Below, in pieces: positions 30,301 through 39,400 of a stretch of DNA of 64,000 nt (the stretch's first letter is position 1; every line of letters begins with the position of its first letter). Location: the NCBI GenBank assembly GCA_036788295.1, contig DAIQNR010000019.1:9883-73882 (forward strand), read 5' to 3'. The notes below the pieces were generated by a model, which saw nothing but the letters and a program-made list of their open reading frames with translations, was not told the DNA's origin and searched no databases. The DNA is from JAHQVK01 sp036788295 (GTDB lineage: Bacteria > Myxococcota > Kuafuiibacteriia > Kuafuiibacteriales > Kuafuiibacteriaceae). Position numbers and translations under genes: made by a program.

Positions 30301-32093
30301 CGGTTCAGCCCGAGCTCCCGTTCTGGGTGACCACCGCCGGCAACCCGAAGACCTACGAGGACGCCGGACGGACGGGTGCGAACGTACTGACCCACCTGCT
30401 CGGTCAGACCTTCGAAGAGGTGGCCGAGAAGATCGCCATCTATCGAAAGGCCCGAGCCGAGGCCGGGCTCGACCCGAAGACCGGGATCGTCACCCTGATG
30501 CTCCATACGCTGATCGCGGAGAGCCGGGCCGAGGCGCGGTCCTTGGCCCACCAGCCCCTGAAGGATTACCTCGGCAGCTCCGTCGCCCTGGTGAAAGGCT
30601 TTGCGTGGACCTTTCCCGCCTTCAAGCGGCCCGAAGGCGAGACCGCCTCGCCGATGGACATCGACCTCGGCACCTTGAGCGCCGAAGAGCTCGACGCCAT
30701 CCTGGAGTTCGCCTTCGACCGGTACTTCGAGACGAGCGGCCTGTTCGGCACCGTCGAGGAGGCGGTGGACATCGTGAACAAGGCCAAGGCGATCGACGTG
30801 GACGAGATCGCGTGCCTGCTCGATTTCGGAGCGCCCACCGGGATGGTTCGGGACAGCTTGCCGCTCGTGGCCGAGGTTGCGCGCCGCGCCAACGAGCACG
30901 TCGGGATGGTGGTCTCGGCCGGAGCCGACCTCTCGATCGCCGCCCAGATCGGGGACAACCACGTCACGCACCTGCAGTGCACGCCGTCTCTGGCTCGGAT
31001 GATGCTCCTCGATGATCGGGCCCGGTCGGCGCTCGGCCGAGTGCAGCACATGATGGTGGGCGGGGAGGCGCTCCCGGCCGACCTCGCGGCCGAACTCACC
31101 GGGCTCGTGCAGGGGACGGTCACCAACATGTACGGACCCACCGAGACCACGGTGTGGTCCTCCACCCACCGGCTCGACCGGGACGGCAAAGCGGTCTCGA
31201 TCGGGCGACCGATCGCCAACACGTCGCTGTACGTTCTCGACGGGGCGCGCCAGCCCGTACCGGTGGGGACGCCGGGCGAGCTGTACATCGGAGGCGACGG
31301 CGTTGTGCGGGGCTACCTCGACCGGCCGGAGCTGACCGCCGAGCGCTTCGTCCCGAACCCCTTCGTGCCGCTCGAGAGCGGCGCTCGGATGTATCGGACC
31401 GGCGACCTCGTGCGGTGGCGGGAAGACGGGAGCCTCGAGTTCATCGGGCGGGTGGATCACCAAGTGAAGATCCGGGGATACCGGATCGAACTCGGGGAGA
31501 TCGAAGCCCGCCTCGCCGAGCAACCCGGCGTTCGGGAGTGCGTGGTGGTCGTGCGGGAGGACGTCCCCGGTGACGCCCGGCTCGTGGCCTACCTCGTGGT
31601 CGGAAAACCCACGCCGGAGACTTCTGCCCTGCGCTCGGCGCTGAAGCGGACGCTCCCCGAATACATGGTGCCGGCCCACTACGCGGTGCTCGAGGCGATG
31701 CCGCTCACCCCGAACGGCAAGATCGACCGAAAGGCGCTGCCGAACCCGGACGAGCTCGCCGCGGCGGCCAAAGAGGTCGCCTACGTCGAGCCAGAGAACG
31801 AGACCGAGCAGCGCATCGCCCAGATCTGGCAAAAGACCCTGGGGCGAGACCGAATCGGGGTGGACGACAACTTCTTCGACATCGGCGGGCATTCGCTGCT
31901 CGTCGTGCGGATGCACCGGGAGCTGAAGTTGGCCTTCGACGAGCCGATCGCCCTCACCGATCTGTACCGCTTTCCCACGATCCGAAGCTTCACCGAGCAT
32001 CTCAGCGGCGAGGGCCCCGCCGGCGCCGCCCAGAGCGGGACCGACCGGGCCGCGCGGCGCCGGGAGCTGGCGGCCCGGCGCCGCCGCCGCTGA
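27387..32093 (+). CDS. NRPS: formyltransferase, half-C, split A with LLM oxygenase, T
   Basis: A 1568-residue megasynthase. Residues 1-300 form a methionyl-tRNA-formyltransferase-like domain (NFHDGPLPRYAG, VDEGDLL; catalytic Asn, His and Asp kept). Residues 310-545 resemble the C-terminal half of a condensation domain (FWRKRLEALEPLDLP) with no HHxxxDG. The adenylation domain (about 565-1470; YTSGSTGRPKG, SLSFDISVLE, NMYGPTETTVW, YRTGDLVR, NGKIDRKAL) is interrupted at about 800-1172, between A4 and A5, by a luciferase-like FMN monooxygenase of the MupA/Atu3671 type (WTPERHFHAFGGPYANPSV, FASGWQPNDFV). A carrier domain follows (FFDIGGHSLL, Ser near 1500). By-eye specificity residues D-I-L-Q-V-G-M-V-W-K resemble the glycine code. 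It acts as a loading module for the downstream PKS. Confidence 0.9.
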   Translation: MDTAPTFSCFLIGGDTLLNECGETLITKGHRISGVITAAPKVRTWATKRGLRHVDVNGRYAEALAEAPFDYLFAITHLSLIPDDVLAMPRRGAVNFHDGPLPRYAGLNTPAWALMNGEREYGISWHVITPGVDEGDLLNQRLFDLAPDETSLSLNTRCFAAGLESFAELVDQLASGSEVRTAQDLSGRSVFLRDQRPAAGAMLDWRQSATGLAALVRALDFGPYPNLLAAPKARVNGQVVLVLEAEARDEEGMGAPGSVLSMDDSELLATTGDGVLRLTRLALPCGAPLTPAGLAERAGLAAGGGFDVLSDAERAEIDELVQRTARFEGFWRKRLEALEPLDLPGATAREAEPAPVAEPLALPDAWLGGSGDPVARLVAGFALWLGRTGGKNRFHLGFGSDRLDERLGARRDLFATELPLAVELDLHASFAASQDRIFAELERVERRETYLRDLVGRQPILADNPALGVGLAPVAVRIGDPAAARLAPRSQLTVTVDPDGNRATAVFDGAQVSAESRAQCLSQIRVLLENVAAAPEAPVGEIGLLSADERQRVLTEWNRTARDHDRTRCLHQLFEAQVDRSPDATAVVFEGRSLSYRELDHRANRLARHLRSLGVGPDVLVGVHVERSLELVVAIQAVHKAGGAYVPLDPAFPADRVNYMVEDARCAVILTQSAIVSRLPPAPAKVVRIDGDAAAIDQHDGDRLGDVGVAASNLAYVIYTSGSTGRPKGVMVEHRNAHNFFVGMDERVPTETQDGAQPCWLAVTSLSFDISVLELLWTLTRGFKVVVFKDRERGGEKVPPHIAARAMGFGMFMWGNDDGPGKKKYELMLEGAKYLDQNGFTSVWTPERHFHAFGGPYANPSVTGAALAVITKNVSIRSGSCVSPLHHPIRIAEEWAMVDNLSDGRVGLSFASGWQPNDFVIRPESYGTKERPRAKDVMLEQIEIVRKLWRGEKVEFPNPFGDMVPIQTLPRPVQPELPFWVTTAGNPKTYEDAGRTGANVLTHLLGQTFEEVAEKIAIYRKARAEAGLDPKTGIVTLMLHTLIAESRAEARSLAHQPLKDYLGSSVALVKGFAWTFPAFKRPEGETASPMDIDLGTLSAEELDAILEFAFDRYFETSGLFGTVEEAVDIVNKAKAIDVDEIACLLDFGAPTGMVRDSLPLVAEVARRANEHVGMVVSAGADLSIAAQIGDNHVTHLQCTPSLARMMLLDDRARSALGRVQHMMVGGEALPADLAAELTGLVQGTVTNMYGPTETTVWSSTHRLDRDGKAVSIGRPIANTSLYVLDGARQPVPVGTPGELYIGGDGVVRGYLDRPELTAERFVPNPFVPLESGARMYRTGDLVRWREDGSLEFIGRVDHQVKIRGYRIELGEIEARLAEQPGVRECVVVVREDVPGDARLVAYLVVGKPTPETSALRSALKRTLPEYMVPAHYAVLEAMPLTPNGKIDRKALPNPDELAAAAKEVAYVEPENETEQRIAQIWQKTLGRDRIGVDDNFFDIGGHSLLVVRMHRELKLAFDEPIALTDLYRFPTIRSFTEHLSGEGPAGAAQSGTDRAARRRELAARRRRR

Positions 32094-32132
32094 CCATTGA
32101 CCGTCGCCGCCCCTCGTGGCGGACATGCCCGC

Positions 32133-33350
32133 GTGCGTCCCTCGATCGCTCTCGCGAGCCTTCTTGGCCTGCTGCTCGCCCGGCCGGCCGCGGCATCGGA
32201 GCCGCCGTCGGTCGCGGTGCTGCGCTTCGACGGACCCACCGCCGACGACGTGAGAGCCGCGGTCCTCCGGGCGCTCGCCGGCCGCGCCGACATTCGGCTC
32301 GTGGACGGCAGCGCCGCGCTCGGGCCGGCGTACGAGCTCGACCGGCTCGGCGTGGCAGCGACGGTGAAAGGCACGGTCGGGCGGACCGGGCGGCGATGGA
32401 CGGCCACCGTCGAGGCGGTCCACCGCGCCACGGAAGAGGTCGCCGGTCGATTCTCGGCCTCGAGCGCGACGCTCGGTGGGCTGCCCGCGGCGGTGGCGGC
32501 CGGGGTTGGAAAGCAGCTGTTGCCCGCCCTCGTCGCCGCGCCGGCCCTGGCCGCGCGGAGCGAGCCCCCCCCAGAGGCGCCCCTACCACGACCGACGCGG
32601 CGCCCGTCGCCCCCAAAAGAGCCCCCTGCGGTCGCGCAGGAGGCCCCAGTGGACGCGCCGGCTGGCCGATCGCTCACGGTCTCGGCGGGGGTGGGCGTGC
32701 TCGGGAGGAGCTTCTCCTATACCGGAGACCGGGGCGGGCTTCGCCCGTACCAGCTCGGCGCGGCGCCCACCCTGAAGGCGTCGGCGCTCTGGTTTCCCGG
32801 AGTCCTCTTCGGAGCCCTCCCCTGGCTCGGGCTCGAGCTGTCGGGCGAGGCCGCCGTCGGCCTCGGCGCGACCGACGAGTCCGGGCAACGGTTCGGAAGC
32901 TCGGCCTATGGCGTGCAGGCCGGGCTCTTGGGCCGGCTGCCCTTGGGCCGGGTCGACCTCGACATCGGCGTCGGCGGCGGACTCGATGGGTTCGAATTCG
33001 GGCCAGGCGAAGGGGGGCCGGAGCCGGGTATCCCTGGGGTCAGCGTCGCGTACGTCCGGATCGGGGCGGAGGGCCGAGCGGCGCTGCCCTACGGCTTCTC
33101 GCTGCGGCTCGGTGCCGGCCTTCGACCGATCCTCTCCGCCGGCGAGATCGGCCAGGATCGGTGGTTTCCTGGGGCGGGGGGCTTTGGTTTCGACGCAGCG
33201 GCGGGCGCAGCCCTCGCCCTCGCCGATGGCCTCGAGGTCGAGCTGCGCGCGGACGTGCGCCGCTATGGGCTCGGTTTCGACGCCGAAAATGCCGATGGGG
33301 CCGAGGACCTTCGCTACGGCCTCTCCGCAAGCCTCGGCTACAACTTCTGA
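32133..33350 (+). CDS. Secreted outer-membrane barrel with TolB/CsgG-like N-domain
   Basis: The gene lies between the NRPS and PKS genes. GTG 32133 gives a typical signal peptide (SIALASLLGLLLARPAAA); a TTG at 32097, 3 nt after the NRPS stop, is also in frame. The N-terminal domain (SVAVLRFDGPTADDVRAAVL) resembles the TolB/CsgG-type fold that begins many myxobacterial envelope proteins. A Pro-rich linker (about 140-185) leads to a C-terminal beta-barrel with Gly-rich strands that ends in LSASLGYNF, with the terminal Phe typical of outer-membrane barrels. The position implies co-expression with the biosynthetic genes; a role in export or uptake of the product is an inference. Confidence 0.7.
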   Translation: MRPSIALASLLGLLLARPAAASEPPSVAVLRFDGPTADDVRAAVLRALAGRADIRLVDGSAALGPAYELDRLGVAATVKGTVGRTGRRWTATVEAVHRATEEVAGRFSASSATLGGLPAAVAAGVGKQLLPALVAAPALAARSEPPPEAPLPRPTRRPSPPKEPPAVAQEAPVDAPAGRSLTVSAGVGVLGRSFSYTGDRGGLRPYQLGAAPTLKASALWFPGVLFGALPWLGLELSGEAAVGLGATDESGQRFGSSAYGVQAGLLGRLPLGRVDLDIGVGGGLDGFEFGPGEGGPEPGIPGVSVAYVRIGAEGRAALPYGFSLRLGAGLRPILSAGEIGQDRWFPGAGGFGFDAAAGAALALADGLEVELRADVRRYGLGFDAENADGAEDLRYGLSASLGYNF

Positions 33351-33462
33351 CGCCGCGCCTCGCCGCCGCCGGCTCTTGGTGGCGGCGGTCGTTGACGTGC
33401 CTCTCGGGTGGGGGCTTGATTCGGGCGCGGCGGCGCCCGGCCAGGGGCGGCCGGGGTTATTC

Positions 33463-36400
33463 ATGGCCTCCAACGAAGAGCAAGAGATCACCGAAAACGA
33501 CGTCGCGATCATCGGCATGGCGGCTCGCCTGCCCGGGGCTCGCAACATCGAAGCGTTTTGGGAGAACCTGCGGGACGGCGTCGAGTCGGTGCGTCGGTAC
33601 ACGGAGCAGGAGCTGCTCGACGCCGGAGAGTCCCCGGAGGCTCTGCGGGACCCGAACTATGTGCCGTGCGGGGCGCCGCTTCAGGACCTCGAGCTGTTCG
33701 ATGGGGAGTTCTTCGGGTTCAGCCCCAAGGAGTCGGCGATCCTCGATCCGCAGCACCGGCACTTCCTCGAGGTGGCCTGGGAGGCGCTCGAGAACGCCGG
33801 GCACCCGCCGGACCGCTTCCCTGGCTCGGTCGCGATCTATGGCGGGGTGGGGATGGGGGCGTACTTCATGTTCAACGTCCTCACCAACGCCGAGCTCATC
33901 GATTCGGTGGGGATGTTCCTCCTTCGCCACACCGGCAACGACAAGGACTTCCTCGTCACCCGGGTCGCGTACCTGCTCGACCTGAAGGGCCCCGCCATCG
34001 GGGTCCAGACCGCCTGCTCCACGTCTCTGGTCGCGACCCACATGGCGGCGCAGGCCCTGCTCAACGGGGAGTGCGACATGGCGCTCGCCGGCGGGGTCAC
34101 CATCGAGCTGCCCCACAACCGGGGGTACCACTTCAAGGATGGTGAGATCCTGTCTCCGGACGGACACTGCCACGCCTTCGATCACAGGAGCCAAGGGACG
34201 ATCTTCGGCAGCGGAGCCGGGGTCGTGGTGCTCCGCCGGGCCCAGGACGCGATCGAGGACGGCGACCACATCCACGCTCTCATCAAGGGCTCGGCGATCA
34301 ACAACGACGGGGCCAGCAAGGTGGGCTACCTCGCCCCCAGCGTGGACGGGCAGGCGGCGTCGATGACGGAGGCCTACGACATCGCGGGCATCAGCCCCGA
34401 GACCATCGATTACGTCGAGTGCCACGGAACGGGGACTTTCATGGGCGACCCCATCGAGGTGTCGGCGCTCACCCAGGCGTTTCGAAAGAGCACGAGCAAG
34501 AAGGGCTTTTGCCGCATCGGCTCGGTGAAGACGAACATCGGCCACCTCGACACCGCGGCCGGGGTCGCGAGCCTCATCAAGGCGAGCCTCGCCCTGCAGC
34601 ACCGGCAGATGCCTCCGACCCTCAACTTCGAGAAGCCAAACCCGAACATCGACTTCGAGAGCAGCCCGTTTTCCGTCAACGACCGGCTGACCCCCTGGGA
34701 GAGGCGGGGCCACCCCCGCCGCGCCGCGGTGAACTCCCTCGGGGTGGGAGGCACCAACGCCCACGTCGTGCTCGAAGAGCCGCCGCCTCGCGCCCCGAGC
34801 CCCCCGAGCGCGAGGGATCTGCAGCTGCTCGTGCTCAGCGCAAGGAGCCGCAAGGCGGTGGACGCCGGCGCCCAGCGGCTCGCCGACCACCTCGAGCGGC
34901 ACCCCGAGCAGCCGCTCCCGGACGTCGCCTTCACGCTCGCCGCCGGCCGCCGTGCGTTCGAGCACCGGCGGGTGGTCGCCGTCCGCGACCGAGACGAGGC
35001 GGTGCGGCTGCTGCGGGACAACGACCGGCAGCGGGTGTTCACCCACGCGAGGGTCGGAGATGACCCGGGCGTCGTGTTCATGATGCCGGGCGGCGGGGCC
35101 CAGTACGCGGCGATGGGCCACGGCCTGTACGACAGCGAGCCGGTGTTTCGGGAGAACGTAGACCGGGGCCTGAGCACCCTGCAGAAGAAGCACGGGATCG
35201 ACCTTCGCCCCTATCTATTCCCCGCGTCCTCCGACCGAGCGGCGGCCGACAAGGAGCTGTCGCGGATCGCGCTTCAGCTGCCGGCGATCTTCATCGTCAG
35301 CTACGCCATGGCCAAGCTGCTCGAGTCCTGGGACATCCGCCCCGCCGCGCTGATCGGCCACAGCCTCGGCGAGAACACCGCCGCCTGCCTCGCGGAAGTG
35401 TTCGAGTACGAGCAGGCGCTCGGGCTCGTCACCCTGCGCGGCGCGTTGATGGAGCGCATCAAGGGCGGGGGCGTGACCACCGCGCAGCTCGGCCCGGAGG
35501 AGCTCGCCCCCCGCCTCGAGGAGCTGGGACTCGACTTGGCCGGGGTGAACGCCCCGGGGCTGTGCATCGTGTCCGGTCCGGTGTCCGCGCTCGAGCTCCT
35601 CGAGCGCCGGCTCGAAGCGCAGGAGGTGGACGTTCGCCGGGTCAACGTGCCCGTCCCCGCCCACTCCCGAATGTTCGACTCGATCCTCGGGGAGTTTCGC
35701 GACTACCTCGGGACGATGCGCCTGTCGAAGCCGAAGATCCCGATCATCTCGAACCACACCGGGGACTGGCTCACCGACGAGGAGGCGACCAGCCCTGACT
35801 ATTGGGTTTCTCATCTCCGCCACACCGTGCGCTTCGCCGATGGCATGGCGAAACTCCTCGAGGACCGGTCTCGCATCTATCTCGAGTGCGGACCGGGACG
35901 GATCCTTTCGTCCCTCGCTCGCGCGCAGCCCGGCGCCGACGCCGCCCTCCCCGCGATCTCCTCGATGCGCCACCCGGACCACGACGTGTCCGACCCGACT
36001 TGGTTTCTGACCACGATCGGGCGCTTGTGGGCCGCTGGAGCTCCGCTGGACCTCGAGCGGCTGTGGGAAGGGGAAGGCAGGCAGCGGGTGCAGCTGCCCA
36101 CCTACGCCTTTCAGCACGGGCGTTATTGGATCGAACCGGGGGCTGGGGCCCGGCCGAGCATCGACGCCAACCGTCCGACGAAGTTCTCGGACCTCGATGA
36201 CTTCTTCTACCGCCCGGTCTGGGCCGGGGCGCCCCCCATCGACCCGAGCGAGGACACCCATCGGCATACTTGGCTCTTGTTCATGGACCCGAGCGGCCTC
36301 GCCGAGTCGCTGGCCGGCCGGCTGAGGGCCCGCGGCGACACGGTCATCACCGTCGACGTCGGAGACGCCTACCACCAGGCCAACGACCACACCTACATCG

Positions 36401-39400
36401 TGGCTCCCGAGCGGGGCCGGGAATCCTACGACAGCCTGGTCCAGGACCTGCTCGCCTCGGGCAAAGCCCCGGATCGAATCGTCCACATGTGGCTCGCGAC
36501 CGGTGAGGGCCGGGTTCGGCGCGGCTCGAGCCAGTTTCTGACCCACAGCCAGTATGGGTTCTACAGCTTGCTGTTTCTCCTTCAGGCGGTCGCCGACGCG
36601 GACCTCCCCCGGCCCATCGACCTGGTGGTGGTGACCACCGGGGGTCTCGCGGTCAGGGAGGAGCAGATCCCGTTCTTCGAAAAGTCGCTGGTCGCGGGCC
36701 CGGTGAAGGTTGGTCCAAGGGAGATCGAGGGGCTGACCGCGCGGTGGGTCGACGTCGAGTCGCTCCAAAAGCCCACCCTTCTCGAGCTGCTGCCCGTTGC
36801 GCCGCTGCAGCGCCTGGCCGAGCGCCCGAGCCACGCTACGGTCCCCGGGCTGGTCAACCTTCTCGAGCGCGAGGTGCTCGGTCGCCCCGAGAATGGGGTG
36901 TTCGCGTGGCGAGGCGGGGAGAGATACGTCGAAAGCTACCGGTCGTCCCGGGTCAAGCCGAGGGCGGCCGGCCCGAAGCTGAAGCGCGGCGGCTGCTACC
37001 TCGTGACCGGCGGGCTCGGCGGCCTCGGCTTGACGTTCGCGCAGCACCTGGCCAGCCGCTACGCCGCCCGGCTGGTCCTGACCGGCAGAACGGCGCTGCC
37101 CGCGCGGGAGTCGTGGGACGGGTGGCTGCGGGAGCGAGGGATGGACGACCGCACGAGCCGGCGCATCCTCCGGATCCGCGCTCTCGAGCAAGCGGGCGCC
37201 GATGTCATGGTCGCCGAGCTCGACATCACCGACATCGAGACCCTCCGGGAGGTGGTCGACCGGGCCGAGGCGCGATTCGGCCGCATCGATGGCGTCCTGC
37301 ACGCTGCTGGCGTCGTGCGGGACGAGCTGCTGCAAATGAAGACGCAGATGTCGGTCGAAGACGTCTTCGGTCCAAAGGTTCACGGGACGATGGTGCTCCA
37401 GTCGGTGTTCGAGAACCGGGACCTCGACTTCATGCTGCTGTTTTCCTCCACCTCCACCGTTCTCGCGCCCGCCGGCCAGGTGGACTATGTAGCGGCCAAC
37501 CAATTCCTCGACGCCTTCGCCCACCACAAGTCTCAGGCCGGCCTGAACGTGGTGTCGGTCAAATGGGGCATCTGGAACGAGGTCGGGCTCGCGGCGGAGA
37601 CGATCAAGAGCAGCCTCGAAGGCGGCGCCTCCGAGTCCCGAACCCCCATCGGGCTCCCGCTGCTCGACGCGAAGGTCGGCGCCGAGCAGGGGGCCACCGT
37701 GCTGACCGCGCTGTACGCGCCCGACACCCACTGGGTGCTCGACCAGCACCGGACCAAAGGCGGGGACCCGGTCCTGCCCGGAACCGGCTACCTCGAGCTC
37801 GCCGCCGAGGCGGTCGAAGCGTTCGGGCACAAGAAGGCGTTCGACATCGAGAACCTGTTCTTCCTCCGGCCGCTGCACGTGGCCGACGGCGAGGCCAAGG
37901 AGGTTCGGGTCGAGCTCGAGCGAACCCCGAGCGGCTTCGACCTCGAGATCCGGGGCCGGCGCACGGTCAAGGGGAAAGAAGGCTGGGAGCTGCACGCGCA
38001 GTGCAGCCTGCTGCTCGGTGGGGTTCCCGGGGCCCGACCGATCGACGTCGCCGCCCTCGAGGCCCGGTGCGGACGGGTGGAGTCGTCGCCGGAGGGGGCC
38101 TCGAGCCCGCAGTCGGTCCACCTCGGCTTCGGAGCGCGCTGGTTCAACCTTCGGCGAGCGGCGTACGGGGCTGGGGAGGCGGTCGCTCGGTTGTCGCTCC
38201 CGGACGCGTTCGCGGAGGAGGCGTCGAGCTACCGCCTGCACCCGGCGCTCGTAGACATCGCCACCGGCTTCGCGATGCATCTCATCCCCGGCTACGACGC
38301 CGCGACCCTCTGGGTGCCCGTTTCCTACCAGCGGGTCCGCTACCACCGGCCGCTCCCGGCCGAGATCGTGTCGTGGGTTCGGCTTCGAAAGTCGAGCGGC
38401 GGCCCGGTCGCGACTTTTGACGTGGTCCTCGCGGAGCCGAGCGGCCGGGTGTGCGTAGAGGTCGACCAGTTCTCGGTCAAGCGACTCGACGGCAAGGTGG
38501 ACTTCGCGGTGGCCTCGGACCCGAGCGCGGCCGAGTTTCGGGTGGACCAGCGGGGCGGCCGGCAGCTGAGCCCGGCGGAAGAGCAGCTGCTGCGCAACAT
38601 GGAGCAGGGTATCTTGCCGGCGGAAGGGATCGAAGCGCTCGAGCGGGTCTTGAGCCCTCCGCTTCGGCCAGAGACGGTGGTGAGCTCGATGCCGCTCGAC
38701 CAATTGGTCCGCCAGCAGGAGCAGCTGTCGGCCCGGGTCACCGAGTCGGGCAGCACGAAGTTCGACCGCCCTGACCTCGATTCCGAGTACGTCGAGCCCC
38801 GGGACGACGTCGAGCGGACCATCGTCGGCTTTTGGGAAGAGCTGCTCGGCGTGAACCAGGTCGGCGTCAACGACAGCTTCTTCGACCTCGGGGGCCACTC
38901 GCTCATCGCCGTGCGCTTGTTCGCCAAGATCCGCCAGGCCTACTCGGTGGACTATCCGATCTCCATTCTCTTCGAAGCACCGACGGTCGAGCGGTGCGCA
39001 TCGATGATCAAGGAGGCGCTCGGAGCGCAAGCCAGCCCGGCGACGGGGCCGGCGAACGGAGCAGCGAACGGGGCGGCCGAGGGCCCCGCCTCCGCACCGT
39101 CACGCCCGGGGCTGCGGTACATCCACCTCGTGCCGATGCACAAAGGCGAAGGCGGCCCAAAGCGTCCGTTTTTCCTCGTCGCGGGCATGTTCGGAAACGT
39201 GCTGAACCTCGGGCACCTCGCGAACCTCATCGGGGCCGACCGACCGTTCTATGGGTTGCAGGCCCGGGGTCTGTTCGGCGACGCCGAGCCGCACGAGACC
39301 TTCGAAGAGGCGGCGCGGGATTACATCGGCGAGCTCCGCCAGGTGCAGCCGGACGGCCCCTACCTGCTCGGCGGCTTCTCGGGCGGCGGCCTCACCGCGT

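Noticed and set aside
27222..32423. A 1733-codon open frame antisense to the NRPS gene
   Set aside because: High-GC DNA lacks stops in shadow frames; the product is Arg/Gly/His-rich with no domain, while the sense strand has full NRPS motifs.
35215..39030. Long minus-strand frame opposite the PKS
   Set aside because: Shadow frame of the PKS with no recognisable domain or ribosome-binding site.
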